Of a stretch of DNA of 64,000 bases, positions 26,915-35,481 are shown one piece after another. The stretch spans positions 1-64,000 of the forward strand of contig NZ_WOEY01000058.1 of the NCBI RefSeq assembly GCF_013177695.1, written 5' to 3'. The stretch's first letter is position 1; the number at the start of each line of letters is the position of its first letter. A model generated the notes under the pieces. That model worked only from the letters and a program-made list of their open reading frames with translations. It did no database searches and was not told where the DNA came from. Position numbers and translations under genes: made by a program. The stretch comes from Paraburkholderia solitsugae. GTDB lineage: Bacteria > Pseudomonadota > Gammaproteobacteria > Burkholderiales > Burkholderiaceae.

Positions 26915-28147
26915 ATGAAGACTCGACTTAATTCGTTCGCTCTCGCCGGTATGCTGCTGGCTACGGGCACACTCACGCCAGGACTCGCTAACGCGGGGGT
27001 GCGCGTTTGCACGTTTCCCGGCAGTCCATCGGCCGCGCTCGACGAGGCGGTGGCGCGCGAAGCGTTTCACACGGCGGGTATCGCGCTGTCGCTTGCACCC
27101 GGAGGATTCGACGGGAGTGACGACGACGGCGTGTCGCTGAAGGAACTCAACAAGGCGCTTGCGCACAAATGCGACGTCGTTGCCGGATTTCCACGCTCGA
27201 CAGTCGCCGACGGCTCCGGCAGCAAGCTGACCTTCTCGCGCGGCTATCTGCACTCCGGCTACGTCAGTGTCACCACGCGTGAATCGTCGACGCAGGCCGG
27301 CGGCGCGGAGGTGGTCGCGGCAACCTATGCGAGCCCCGCCCAACTGATCGCCGTGCAGCAGCCTAACGTCAGGCTCGATCTGGAGAACACGGCGGCACTC
27401 ACCGTTGATGCGTTGGCGAGCGGGCATGCGCAACGCGCGATCGTCTGGTATCCCGCGGTTGTGGCCTATACGATTACACATCCGGAGCAGCACTTTCAGA
27501 TCGCGAGCACTGTCTCGCCGTATGCCGACTGGCATCTGGTGTTCGCGTTTGGGAGGAGCGGCGCAGCGTTACAGCCGCGCATCGACGCCGCGTTGGACAA
27601 GATGGCGTCCGATGGCAGACTGGCAGCATTGACCCGCAACTGGACACTCCCCGAGGCGGCTCAGGCCGCGCGGCCGTCCGCGGCCACGTTTGCCTATCGC
27701 GACGGCCCCGGCCGCAGCGATGCGGCGTGGCGAATGACCTTGGCAGCCGATCACGGGTCGCAGCAGGGTCGCTTCATCAAGGTCGATGCGAGCGCGACAG
27801 CCGACGCCCCTGGTTTCGACCGCGCGCAGGTGGCGCACGGCAAGACCCTGTACGCGAGTGCGTGCGCGAAATGCCACGGTCCCGGCCTGCAAGGATTGAA
27901 TGCGCCCGCGTTACGCGGTCCGGCCTTTGCGCCGGCGGCAAACGCGAAGCTGACCATCGGCGGGGTGTACGGATACATGACGAATAATATGCCGGCTGAT
28001 CGCCCCGGCAAGCTGAAACCGCAGGACTATGCTGACATCATGGCATTCCTGCTCTATTCGAATGGCTATAGCGCCGGCGCCACCAAGCTGACGGACGACA
28101 ATGCCAAGGCGTCGAAGACGCCGCTCAACGCGGGCACTTCGCAATAG
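26915..28147 (+). CDS. Fusion of XoxJ-like periplasmic binding protein and cytochrome c
   Basis: This 410-residue exported protein has a signal peptide (MKTRLNSFALAGMLLATG, cleavage near ANA). Residues 25-235 have a solute-binding-protein fold resembling MxaJ/XoxJ (VRVCTFPGSPSAALDEAVAR, later TVSPYADWHLVFAF). The C-terminal class I cytochrome c domain (residues 298-395) has ACAKCH at about 316 and a possible distal Met in MTNNMPADRP. It follows the PQQ alcohol dehydrogenase by 91 bases and is likely its electron acceptor and activation partner. These two roles are usually carried by separate XoxG and XoxJ proteins. GGAAG precedes the ATG; a longer open frame from 26567 overlaps the preceding gene and is not used. 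Confidence 0.82.
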   Translation: MKTRLNSFALAGMLLATGTLTPGLANAGVRVCTFPGSPSAALDEAVAREAFHTAGIALSLAPGGFDGSDDDGVSLKELNKALAHKCDVVAGFPRSTVADGSGSKLTFSRGYLHSGYVSVTTRESSTQAGGAEVVAATYASPAQLIAVQQPNVRLDLENTAALTVDALASGHAQRAIVWYPAVVAYTITHPEQHFQIASTVSPYADWHLVFAFGRSGAALQPRIDAALDKMASDGRLAALTRNWTLPEAAQAARPSAATFAYRDGPGRSDAAWRMTLAADHGSQQGRFIKVDASATADAPGFDRAQVAHGKTLYASACAKCHGPGLQGLNAPALRGPAFAPAANAKLTIGGVYGYMTNNMPADRPGKLKPQDYADIMAFLLYSNGYSAGATKLTDDNAKASKTPLNAGTSQ

Positions 28148-28171
28148 TTCGATCGCTTCAACAGCCTTGAT

Positions 28172-28193
28172 TGGCGTCATTTGATTGACGCCA
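28172..28193. repeat. Perfect 8-bp inverted repeat
   Basis: TGGCGTCA and TGACGCCA flank a 6-base loop just downstream of the fused binding-protein/cytochrome gene. No T-run follows on either strand. It may be a processing hairpin or part of a compound terminator with the element at 28195-28240. Confidence 0.5.
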
Positions 28194-28194
28194 T

Positions 28195-28240
28195 AAAAAA
28201 CCCGGCGATTCTCCGTTATTCACGGGAATCACCGGGCTTT
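28195..28240 (-). terminator. Rho-independent terminator, chiefly for the pqq operon
   Basis: The stem CCCGG-x-GATTC / GAATC-x-CCGGG (28201-28236) is followed on the minus strand by six T residues (28195-28200). The single unpaired position becomes a U-G wobble in the minus-strand RNA, so termination is best in that direction. On the plus strand only a short CTTT follows. Confidence 0.75.
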
Positions 28241-28265
28241 CTCGAACCCGCAACCTAATCCAGAA

Positions 28266-29402
28266 TCATCCCAAACGCAACGAGTTATCCCTGCTGCGGA
28301 AAATCAGCGGATGTACCTCGTCGTCACGTGCCGGCCGCCGAGCCAGCGTCACCACCTGCTCGATTTGCCCGTGATGCGCCGACTTTGCGCACACCGGGTC
28401 CGCGGCCGCGGCGTCTCCTGTCAGCAGATACGCCTGGCAGCGGCAGCCTCCGTGATCGGTGTCGCGCTCGTCGCAACTCCGGCACGGCTCGCGCATCCAG
28501 CCATCACCACGAAACGCATTGAACGCATGGCTGCGGTACCAGATTTCCGCCAGTGAAGCGTCCTGCACGCGGGGCAGGTCCAGACCCGGCAGCGAGTGTG
28601 CCGCGTGGCATGGCAGCGCAGTGCCGTCCGGCGCGATGCCGAGAAACACTGAACCCCAACCGTTCATGCAGGCCTTGGGCCGTATCTCGAAATAATCAGG
28701 GACCACGAACAGGATCCGGCAGTGATCGCCGACGCGTTCGCGGTACCGGTTGACTGTCGCCTCGGCCTCCTCCAACTGCTCACGGGTCGGCATCAACTGG
28801 TCGCGATTGAGCATCGCCCAACCGTAATACTGTGTGTTCGCCAGCTCGAGGTAGTCGGCGCCCATCTCGAGCGCCATGTCGATAATCTGCCCGACGTGCG
28901 GCAGGTTATAGCGATGCAGCACGCAATTGAGCACCATCGGGTAGCCGTGCGCCTTGATCAGGCGCGCTACGCGGTGTTTCAACTCGAAGGTCTTCGTGCT
29001 GGACACGAAATCGTTCAGTTCACGCGTCGAGTCCTGGAAGGAGAGCTGGATGTGGTCCAGCCCCGCCTCTTTCAAACGGGCGATGCGCGTCTCGTTGAGC
29101 CCGACACCCGAGGTAATCAGATTCGTATAGAAGCCTAATCCTCGCGCATGCTCGACCAGCGTTTCGAGATCGTCACGCACCAGCGGCTCGCCGCCGGAGA
29201 ACCCGATCTGCGCGGCGCCCATGCCGCGCGCCTGCGTGATCACGTCGCGCCAGGTGTCGGTATCGAGCTCCGCGCCGTGACTGGCGAAGTCGACGGGGTT
29301 GTAGCAGAACGCGCAGTGCAACGGGCAGCGGTACGTGAGTTCCGCCAGCAGCCACAATGGCGGGGAAGGGCGAGCGCCTGGGAAGTCGATGGTGGTTTCC
29401 AT
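28266..29402 (-). CDS. pqqE: PqqA peptide cyclase (radical SAM)
   Basis: PqqE forms the Glu-Tyr carbon-carbon crosslink in PqqA, the first step of PQQ synthesis. The 378-residue protein carries the radical-SAM motif CAFCYNP (Cys-x3-Cys-x2-Cys within YRCPLHCAFCYN), GFSGGEPL, and C-terminal SPASM cysteines in MREPCRSCDERDTDHGGCRCQA. The start at 29402 is one base after the pqqD stop region; a longer frame to 29600 lies over pqqD and is rejected. It is the last gene of pqqABCDE. Confidence 0.96.
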   Translation of the reverse strand: METTIDFPGARPSPPLWLLAELTYRCPLHCAFCYNPVDFASHGAELDTDTWRDVITQARGMGAAQIGFSGGEPLVRDDLETLVEHARGLGFYTNLITSGVGLNETRIARLKEAGLDHIQLSFQDSTRELNDFVSSTKTFELKHRVARLIKAHGYPMVLNCVLHRYNLPHVGQIIDMALEMGADYLELANTQYYGWAMLNRDQLMPTREQLEEAEATVNRYRERVGDHCRILFVVPDYFEIRPKACMNGWGSVFLGIAPDGTALPCHAAHSLPGLDLPRVQDASLAEIWYRSHAFNAFRGDGWMREPCRSCDERDTDHGGCRCQAYLLTGDAAAADPVCAKSAHHGQIEQVVTLARRPARDDEVHPLIFRSRDNSLRLG

Positions 29403-29403
29403 G

Positions 29404-29685
29404 TCAATCCAGCCAGCCGCGTTGCCGCGCATGGTCAATGAAGCGATACACATCGGCGGCAAGGTCCGACACACTGAACAGGTCTTCCAGTTCGTCGATG
29501 ATGTCATCCAGTTCGCGGGTGCCGTCGCAGCGCGCCAGAATTTCGCCCGCACTCGGATTGAGTTTGACCATGCCTTCTGGATACAGCAATACGTAGGCAT
29601 CCTGTGCGTCTTCCCATTGCAGGCGAAACATCGGGCGCAGATGCGGCCGCAGGCTGGCGTAGTGGTCGGGGTGTGGGGCGTTCAT
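29404..29685 (-). CDS. pqqD: PqqA-binding chaperone
   Basis: The 93-residue protein is the peptide-recognition element that delivers PqqA to PqqE. It has the typical RPMFRLQWEDAQDAYVLLYPEG, then KLNPSAGEILARCDGTREL and DDIIDELEDLF. The start codon overlaps the pqqC stop by 4 bases (ATGA). Length and position are standard. Confidence 0.95.
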   Translation of the reverse strand: MNAPHPDHYASLRPHLRPMFRLQWEDAQDAYVLLYPEGMVKLNPSAGEILARCDGTRELDDIIDELEDLFSVSDLAADVYRFIDHARQRGWLD

Positions 29686-30401
29686 ACGGGGTACGCCTTT
29701 TCAATGGCGTCGAGCATCGACCAGAGAATGTCTAGCTTGAAGCGCAGGATGTTGAGGGCATGCTGTTGGGCGTCCGGGGTCTTGAAGTGATTGAGCGTGA
29801 CGTCGAGCCCGTGCTCGACATCGCGCTGGGCAAGCGGAATACGGCTGCGAAAGTACTGCAACCCGTGAGCGTCGATCCATGGATACAGGTCGGGCCAGCC
29901 GGCCAGACGATCGCGATGAATCTGCGGCGCGAACATCTCGGTGAGCGAGGAGCAGACTGCCTCCTGCCACGGCGCCCGCCGGGCGAAATTGACATAGGCG
30001 TCGACTGCGAAACGCACACCGGGCAGCACGTGTTCGAGCGACCACAATGTGTCGCGGTCGATGCCGACCGCGTCGGCGAGGTGCGCCCATGCTTCGATGC
30101 CGCCGGGGTTGTCGCCGTAGCCATCGTGATCGTGCAGCCGTTCGATCCACAAGCGGCGGGTCTGCCGATCCTCACAATTGGATAGGATCGCGGCATCTTT
30201 CAGCGGGATGTTGATCTGGTAATAGAAGCGGTTGGCGACCCAGCCGCGAATCTGCTGAGGCGAACACTGGCCACTGTTCATCCGCTGATTGAAAGGATGA
30301 TGAATATGATAGTGCGCGCCGAGCGCGCGTAGACGCGCTTCGAACTCGTCCGGCGACCAGGGGACGGTGTGGGTAACAGCGGTAGGCAGCGGGGCGTTCA
30401 T
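29682..30401 (-). CDS. pqqC: Pyrroloquinoline-quinone synthase
   Basis: PqqC carries out the final cofactor-less eight-electron oxidation and ring closure that yields PQQ. The 239-residue all-helical protein shows YHIHHPFNQRMNSG, GWVANRFYYQINIPLKDAA and DHDGYGDNPGGIEAW, which hold active-site His, Tyr and Arg residues. The start at 30401 lies 2 bases after the pqqB stop. A frame extending to 30587 covers pqqB and was rejected. Confidence 0.96.
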   Translation of the reverse strand: MNAPLPTAVTHTVPWSPDEFEARLRALGAHYHIHHPFNQRMNSGQCSPQQIRGWVANRFYYQINIPLKDAAILSNCEDRQTRRLWIERLHDHDGYGDNPGGIEAWAHLADAVGIDRDTLWSLEHVLPGVRFAVDAYVNFARRAPWQEAVCSSLTEMFAPQIHRDRLAGWPDLYPWIDAHGLQYFRSRIPLAQRDVEHGLDVTLNHFKTPDAQQHALNILRFKLDILWSMLDAIEKAYPV

Positions 30402-30403
30402 GG

Positions 30404-31327
30404 CTATACCTGGAATTGCATTCCGTCGTGTGCCACTTCGATACCGCGTGCGCGTATCACGGCATGTTCGGGGGAATGCGGGTCGAGAATTGGGTTGGTG
30501 TTGTTGATGTGAATCAGCACCTTGCGTGTCGCGCTGGGCAGCGCGTCGAGCAGTTGGACCATCCCTGACAAACCGCGATGGCCGCACTGTGCGAGATGGC
30601 CCATGTCGGCCGCGAGGTGGGTCGACAGGCCGAGGTCGATCATCTCGGTCGCGGACCAGAACGTGCCGTCGACCAGAACGAGTTGCGCGGAGCGCATCGC
30701 GGCGAGCACAGGTTCCGGCGCGCTCGCGAGCCCCGGTGCATAGAAAACGCGTGCACCGGTAGCAAGGTTCTCGATCAGCAGTGCGATGTTGTCGCCGGGT
30801 GCGGCTTCGGCGCGGCGCGGCGAATAGGGCGGCGCCTTGCTCTCGATCGGCAATGCGGTGAAGCGGATGCCCTCCACCGGCTCGACCGTGAACGGTTGAT
30901 CGAGCGCGATCTCGTGGCGCTCGACGCCGCAGTAATGGTCGAGCAGCGGAACCAGCGGCAACCCGGTGGAGAGATCGGCGAGCACCGGCGCACAGGCATA
31001 CAACGGCAAGGGCGTGGTGCGTTCGCGCAGCATCAGCAGACCGGTGACGTGATCGATCTGCGCGTCAATTAGCACGACGGCGGCAATGCCGCTGTCGCGA
31101 ATCGAGCGGGCGGGTTGCAGTTCCGGATTCGCACGCAACTGTGCGAGCAGATCCGGCGAGGCGTTGATCAGAATCCAGTCTATGCCGTTATCGCTCACTG
31201 CAATCGACGACTGGGTACGCGGCAACACGTCGCCGGTCTGATAACGGGCCCGGTTGCAGTTCGCGCAGTTGCAGTTCCATTGCGGCAGTCCGCCGCCTGC
31301 ACCCGAACCGAGAATCTTGATTTTCAT
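30404..31327 (-). CDS. pqqB: PQQ biosynthesis metallo-beta-lactamase-fold protein
   Basis: This 307-residue protein has the metallo-hydrolase fold with KILGSGAGGGLPQWNCNC at the N-terminus, LIDAQIDHVTGLLMLRE in the middle and a late HINNTNPIL. It hydroxylates the crosslinked Glu-Tyr intermediate. The zinc-binding CxCxxC in NCNCANC is conserved. The start at 31327 (MKIKILG) was chosen by homology; an upstream ATG at 31357 would add ten residues. Confidence 0.95.
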   Translation of the reverse strand: MKIKILGSGAGGGLPQWNCNCANCNRARYQTGDVLPRTQSSIAVSDNGIDWILINASPDLLAQLRANPELQPARSIRDSGIAAVVLIDAQIDHVTGLLMLRERTTPLPLYACAPVLADLSTGLPLVPLLDHYCGVERHEIALDQPFTVEPVEGIRFTALPIESKAPPYSPRRAEAAPGDNIALLIENLATGARVFYAPGLASAPEPVLAAMRSAQLVLVDGTFWSATEMIDLGLSTHLAADMGHLAQCGHRGLSGMVQLLDALPSATRKVLIHINNTNPILDPHSPEHAVIRARGIEVAHDGMQFQV

Positions 31328-31396
31328 GAGCCGTGCTCCGGGCGCCGCCGCGCACACTGACTGACTGCGACAGGCGGGCGGCGCTTCATCGTTGCT

Positions 31397-31471
31397 TCAG
31401 CGATTGGCGATATACATCGTGATTTCAAAACCGAAGCGCAGATCGGTATAGGCGGGGGTGGTCCATTGCAT
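31397..31471 (-). CDS. pqqA: PQQ precursor peptide
   Basis: This 24-residue peptide is the ribosomal precursor of PQQ. It contains the two residues that form the cofactor, E16 and Y20, in FEITMY, preceded by the usual MQWTTPAY start. AGGAG lies 7 bases upstream. The longer open frame from 31639 only extends into untranslated leader. A sigma54 promoter match lies 68 bases upstream of the ATG. Confidence 0.95.
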   Translation of the reverse strand: MQWTTPAYTDLRFGFEITMYIANR

Positions 31472-31538
31472 GGCTGTCTCCTTGGATACGACATGTGATT
31501 GAGGAACCGCATAGAGAAAGCGGTCATATCGATCAAAT

Positions 31539-31553
31539 GCAAGGTCTGTGCCG
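31539..31553 (-). promoter_or_regulatory. Sigma54 promoter of pqqABCDE
   Basis: On the minus strand the bases read CGGCACA-GACC-TTGC. GG and GC are correctly spaced, with two substitutions outside the invariant dinucleotides. Transcription would start near 31528, some 57 bases before pqqA. The sigma54 activator gene is immediately upstream. Confidence 0.65.
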
Positions 31554-31744
31554 GGCTTGTCAGGCGCTGCGTTCGGCGCACCCGACGCACGGCCAGCGTT
31601 TTGCATCCCGAACGAATGCATTGTTTGACGTCGATGCACGGTTTGCCGCGCGGAAATTGACTAATTCGTCTGGCGAGTGGAACAGCGCGCTGTTCAGTTC
31701 GAGGACACCACTGTTGCAAATTGGAGCATCTGTGACGCAAACGG

Positions 31745-33718
31745 TCAGACCGCGTCGTCGGCGTTGTCCACACCGTGCAGCGGCAGTTTGCGGTAGATCG
31801 TATTGCGCGACACGCCGAGTGCGCGGGCGGCGGCCGACACGTTGCCGCCATGCTGCGCAACCGCCTTGGCGATGGCGTTGGCGGCAACGTCTTCTAGCCG
31901 CCCGCTTGGTAGCGGTAAGGTGTCCGTGGTGCCCGCAGGCGCGGCGGCAGCGCTGCGCACGTCGTCAAAGAAGTCGTCGGGCAAATGCTCGCGCCGGAGC
32001 TCGCCGTCCGCATCGACCATGGCGGCGGCGGTCCGCAGAAGATTGCTGAGCTGACGAAAATTGCCGGGCCACGCGCATTGCTCGAACAGCGCCATCACCT
32101 CGTCGGCGACGCTTAGTCGTTGCCCATCAGCGCTTTCGGATGATGCGGATTGCAGCATCTTCTGGATCACCGCGGACAGATCCGTGCGCTCGCGCAGCGG
32201 CGGCAATTTCACCACCAGTCCATTCAGGCGGTAATACAGGTCCTCCCGAAACCGGTTCTGCACGATCATGTCACGCAGGTCGCGGTGAGTTGCACAAATG
32301 ATGGCGACATCGACCGGTATCGACTTCGAGGAGCCAAGCGGATTGACGAGGCGCTCCTGCAGCACGCGCAGCAAGCGCACTTGCAGCGGATAGGGCATGT
32401 CGCCGATCTCGTCGAGAAATAGCGTGCCGCCGTTGGCCTGCAGCAATTTGCCGATGGCGCCTTTGCGCCGCGCACCGGTGAAGGCGCCTTCTTCATAGCC
32501 GAACAACTCGGATTCGATCAGCGTTTCCGGTATTGAAGCGCAGTTGACCGCAACGAACGCACCCGATCGGCGCGGCGAGTCGTTGTGGATCGCCTGGGCG
32601 AGCAGTTCCTTGCCGGTGCCGGTCTCACCGGTGATCAGGATCGGGATGTCCTTGCCGATTACCTTGCGGACTTTGGCGACGACCGCCGCGATCTGCGGGT
32701 CGCCGGTGTCCAGATAGCTGAGTTTCGACAGCGCGCTCGCGGCCGGGAGGGATGGCGCCATGCGTTGCGCGGGGCGTGACTCGCGATGCTCCTCCGGCGG
32801 CCAGGCATGATCGGCGCGCGTGGCACGCCGGAATTCGACGTGTGCGCATACCACCGCACCGTTGCATAGGTTCAGCGACAGATGCTGGTCCCGGCTGACG
32901 CGCAGACGGTCGATCAGTTGCGCGCTGGTGAGGCCGAATAGCGAGGACAAGGTATGCGCGCGCAAACCCGTGAGCGGCAATCCCAGTTGGAATTGCGCAC
33001 TACGATTGGCCGACAGGAAGCGGCCATCGCAGGTAAACGCGGCGATGCCTTCCATCAAGGTGCCGAGAAATTCGGGCCTGCCGTGAAAGGCAATTTGCAA
33101 CGTCTCGCGAAAGGTATTGGTAAACAGATGATTCTCGATCATCTGTACGGACATCTTTGCCAGCGCCATGGTGTGCTGGTGATAGCTGCGATGGTCGCCG
33201 GTCACGTCGAGCACGCCGATCAGATCGCCGTACGGATCGAGGATCGGCACGCTGGAGCAGGTGAGAAAACGATTGGCAGCCAGATAGTGTTGTTCGCCAT
33301 GAACGACCGTCGGACAGCGCTCGGCGAGCGCCGTGCCGATTGCGTTCGTGCCTTGCCGGTCTTCCGCCCAGTTCGCGCCCGGACGCAGCGCGACTTTCTC
33401 GGCTCGCCGGAGAAAATCATCGTCGCCGATCGAGTGAAGAATCAGCCCTTCGGCGTCGGTCAGCACGATCATGCTCTGCGTGTTGACGATCTGCTCGTGC
33501 AGCGTTTCCATCACAGGCGTGGCATGCGCGCACAGGACGCGGCTTTGCTCGAGTTTTAACGTGAGTTCAGCCGCCGGCAGCACGTCATAGTCCGGTCGCA
33601 TCGCGGCGCTCAAGCCGAAAGTTTCGGAGCGTTCGTGGGATTTCTGAATCGACGGCGTGAGCCATCCGGCCTCACGAGCCGCCATGGGCGTTACGGCGTG
33701 ACTGACATCATCGCGCAT
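31745..33718 (-). CDS. Sigma54-dependent activator, AcoR type (GAF-PAS-AAA-Fis)
   Basis: This 657-residue protein has an N-terminal GAF sensor region (LTDAEGLILHSIGDDDF, then GANWAEDRQGTNAIGTAL) and a PAS-like segment. The AAA+ domain has GETGTGKE, the sigma54-contact loop GAFTGA, and LFLDEIGDM. A Fis-type HTH follows (GGNVSAAARALGVSRNTIYRKL). GAF-containing AcoR/ExaE-like activators respond to acetoin, ethanol or acetaldehyde-like signals. The three -24/-12 promoter matches at 24.7, 25.0 and 31.5 kb are likely targets. GGAGGAG precedes the ATG at 33718; a frame from 33775 is less likely. Confidence 0.88.
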   Translation of the reverse strand: MRDDVSHAVTPMAAREAGWLTPSIQKSHERSETFGLSAAMRPDYDVLPAAELTLKLEQSRVLCAHATPVMETLHEQIVNTQSMIVLTDAEGLILHSIGDDDFLRRAEKVALRPGANWAEDRQGTNAIGTALAERCPTVVHGEQHYLAANRFLTCSSVPILDPYGDLIGVLDVTGDHRSYHQHTMALAKMSVQMIENHLFTNTFRETLQIAFHGRPEFLGTLMEGIAAFTCDGRFLSANRSAQFQLGLPLTGLRAHTLSSLFGLTSAQLIDRLRVSRDQHLSLNLCNGAVVCAHVEFRRATRADHAWPPEEHRESRPAQRMAPSLPAASALSKLSYLDTGDPQIAAVVAKVRKVIGKDIPILITGETGTGKELLAQAIHNDSPRRSGAFVAVNCASIPETLIESELFGYEEGAFTGARRKGAIGKLLQANGGTLFLDEIGDMPYPLQVRLLRVLQERLVNPLGSSKSIPVDVAIICATHRDLRDMIVQNRFREDLYYRLNGLVVKLPPLRERTDLSAVIQKMLQSASSESADGQRLSVADEVMALFEQCAWPGNFRQLSNLLRTAAAMVDADGELRREHLPDDFFDDVRSAAAAPAGTTDTLPLPSGRLEDVAANAIAKAVAQHGGNVSAAARALGVSRNTIYRKLPLHGVDNADDAV

Positions 33719-33932
33719 TGTCTCCTCCTGCTGGTCAGCCCCGGTCGCCTCGCCGGGGTCGTACTGGTACAACAATAAGCAAATCCTGAGCCAGGTTGGC
33801 GGTCATCGCGCGCCGGCAGCGTGTCATTGCCTATGTGGTTGCGCCGTGGCGGGGCGGTCGGTCTGGCCGGTTTGCCGCAGCCGCTCAGGCGATGCGAGAT
33901 TACGCATATTCATCCCGATACGCCTAAGCGGC

Positions 33933-33946
33933 TTGATTTGAATCAA
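33933..33946. promoter_or_regulatory. FNR/Anr box (perfect)
   Basis: TTGAT-TTGA-ATCAA matches the FNR consensus exactly. It is the upstream one of a pair ahead of the universal stress protein gene at 34192. Confidence 0.75.
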
Positions 33947-34022
33947 TGTTGGTGAAATGCGTTGCCGTCTTCGAGAAACGTCGGGTTCGCGGCCAGTTAC
34001 GCCAGCGACAGCGTGTGCGCCA

Positions 34023-34036
34023 TTGATACAAATCAA
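34023..34036. promoter_or_regulatory. FNR/Anr box (perfect)
   Basis: TTGAT-ACAA-ATCAA is the second exact FNR consensus in this intergenic region, 90 bases from the first. The spacing between the pair is about nine helical turns. Confidence 0.78.
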
Positions 34037-34191
34037 TTCACGGGTGAGGCAAGCGCAGATGATGAATGTGCGACTGCCGTCAGCCTGGGCGTGGCGCGCA
34101 GTCAGTGCGGCTCGAACAGACGTTGCGCCGACAGCGCGGTTGATCCGCCATGACGAGCGAATTCGTAATCGACTTACCAGAGAGGGTGGTC

Positions 34192-34668
34192 ATGTACAAA
34201 GATATTCTGGTGGCACTGGATGGCAGTCACGCGTCGAAGGGTGCGCTAAAGGAAGCGATCCGCATGACAAAGCTGGCTGGCGGAACGATGACGGCGGTGT
34301 ACGTGCTCGACCGTTTCGCGATGTTTGCCTATTCGGCCAATTACGACCAGTTTGCGATGGTCGAGGCACTACGCGCTGAAGGCGATCGAATACTGGCGGA
34401 GGCGCATAAGGAGGCGACTGAGAGCAACGTTGCGTGCAAGGTCGATACCGCCGAGACGGACAACATCAGCGAAGACGTCGCGAGTTGCTTGCTGCGGTAC
34501 GTACAGGGGCACAGCGTGGATCTTGTCGTGATGGGCACCCACGGACGTCGCGGAATGCGGCGCATGACAATAGGGAGTGTCGCTGAGCGATTTCTTCGGT
34601 CCTCGACCTGCCCGGTGCTGCTGGTTCGTGACGCGATCGTTGAAACCCGGTCGAACGGCGCGAAATAA
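34192..34668 (+). CDS. Universal stress protein (UspA family)
   Basis: The 158-residue single-domain protein has MYKDILVALDGSHASKGAL at the N-terminus and an ATP-binding loop Gly-x2-Gly-x9-Gly-Ser in GTHGRRGMRRMTIGSVAERF. It is likely a nucleotide-binding survival factor. The start at 34192 has GAGAGGGTGG upstream. Two perfect FNR boxes lie ahead of it, so induction at low oxygen is expected. Similar proteins are encoded at 44.6, 45.1 and 63.4 kb. Confidence 0.92.
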   Translation: MYKDILVALDGSHASKGALKEAIRMTKLAGGTMTAVYVLDRFAMFAYSANYDQFAMVEALRAEGDRILAEAHKEATESNVACKVDTAETDNISEDVASCLLRYVQGHSVDLVVMGTHGRRGMRRMTIGSVAERFLRSSTCPVLLVRDAIVETRSNGAK

Positions 34669-34688
34669 GGGCATCGCGAAAAAATACG

Positions 34689-35432
34689 CTACCGGCGCTG
34701 CGCGAGCATATCGTCGACGACCGGAACAGCAGCGAGAGTAAGCAGTACGAGCGCAAGGGGAATGGTCGCTACAAATCCCAGCTGCTTGAAGCCTACGGCG
34801 CCTGTCAGGCCGCCTGCGAGGAACGACAATAAGAGCGATCCGAGGATGCGCAGTTTCTGGCGATCTGCTCGGACTGCGCTCCCGCTCGTTGCGCCAACGT
34901 TCCAGTAAAAGAACTTGCCGAGTTCGATGCCGATGTCCGTCACGAGGCCGGTGACGTGCGTGGTGCGGATCTCCGCTTTTGAGATCTTGGTGATCATGGC
35001 ATTCTGCAAACCCATCACATAGCACAGAAGACAGACGGTCGCCGGTACGAAAAGGACGCGATGGGTCTCGAGATGGGTGCCAAGCAGCCCAAAGCAGAGG
35101 AGCAGCGTAGCCTCGAGCATCAACGGCATGGCATAGAGGCTGCGCAATTGCCGGCGACGCCCCCAGTTGATCAGGATGGCGGACGTGGCGGCCCCGAAAA
35201 GAAACGACAACAAGGCGCTCAATCCCGCAACAACCGAATTGATTTCGCCGAGCGCAAGGTTGTCGGCGAGCGACGACACAATACCGGACATGTGAGAGGT
35301 GTACTGCCCCACAGCGAGGAATCCGCCGGCATTGGCCGCACCGGCGACGAAAGCGAGCGATCGTCCGAGGCGCAGATTCGCCGCGTCGCTGCGCTCGGGT
35401 TTCGTGAATCCTCGAAGATAGTTGATCGGCAT
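34689..35432 (-). CDS. YoaK/DUF1275 family membrane protein
   Basis: The 247-residue protein has about six membrane helices and the conserved start AFVAGAANAGGFLAVGQYTSHMSGIV, typical of DUF1275. Other family marks are LQNAMITKISKAEIRTTHVTG and TDIGIELGK. Function is unknown for most members. It is convergent with the stress protein gene and not obviously co-transcribed with satP, from which it is separated by 49 bases. Confidence 0.85.
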   Translation of the reverse strand: MPINYLRGFTKPERSDAANLRLGRSLAFVAGAANAGGFLAVGQYTSHMSGIVSSLADNLALGEINSVVAGLSALLSFLFGAATSAILINWGRRRQLRSLYAMPLMLEATLLLCFGLLGTHLETHRVLFVPATVCLLCYVMGLQNAMITKISKAEIRTTHVTGLVTDIGIELGKFFYWNVGATSGSAVRADRQKLRILGSLLLSFLAGGLTGAVGFKQLGFVATIPLALVLLTLAAVPVVDDMLAQRR

Positions 35433-35481
35433 GCCGGCATTTTATCAGTGTGAGCGGCGGCGAGATGGCCGCCGCCTGCTT

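Larger units (their letters stand above)
33719..34191. other. Divergent control region with two FNR boxes
   Basis: These 473 bases separate the sigma54 activator from a universal stress protein gene and hold no convincing gene. Two perfect FNR-type boxes (annotated separately) lie 258 and 168 bases before the stress-protein start. Short frames on both strands have no homology I recognise. Confidence 0.5.
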
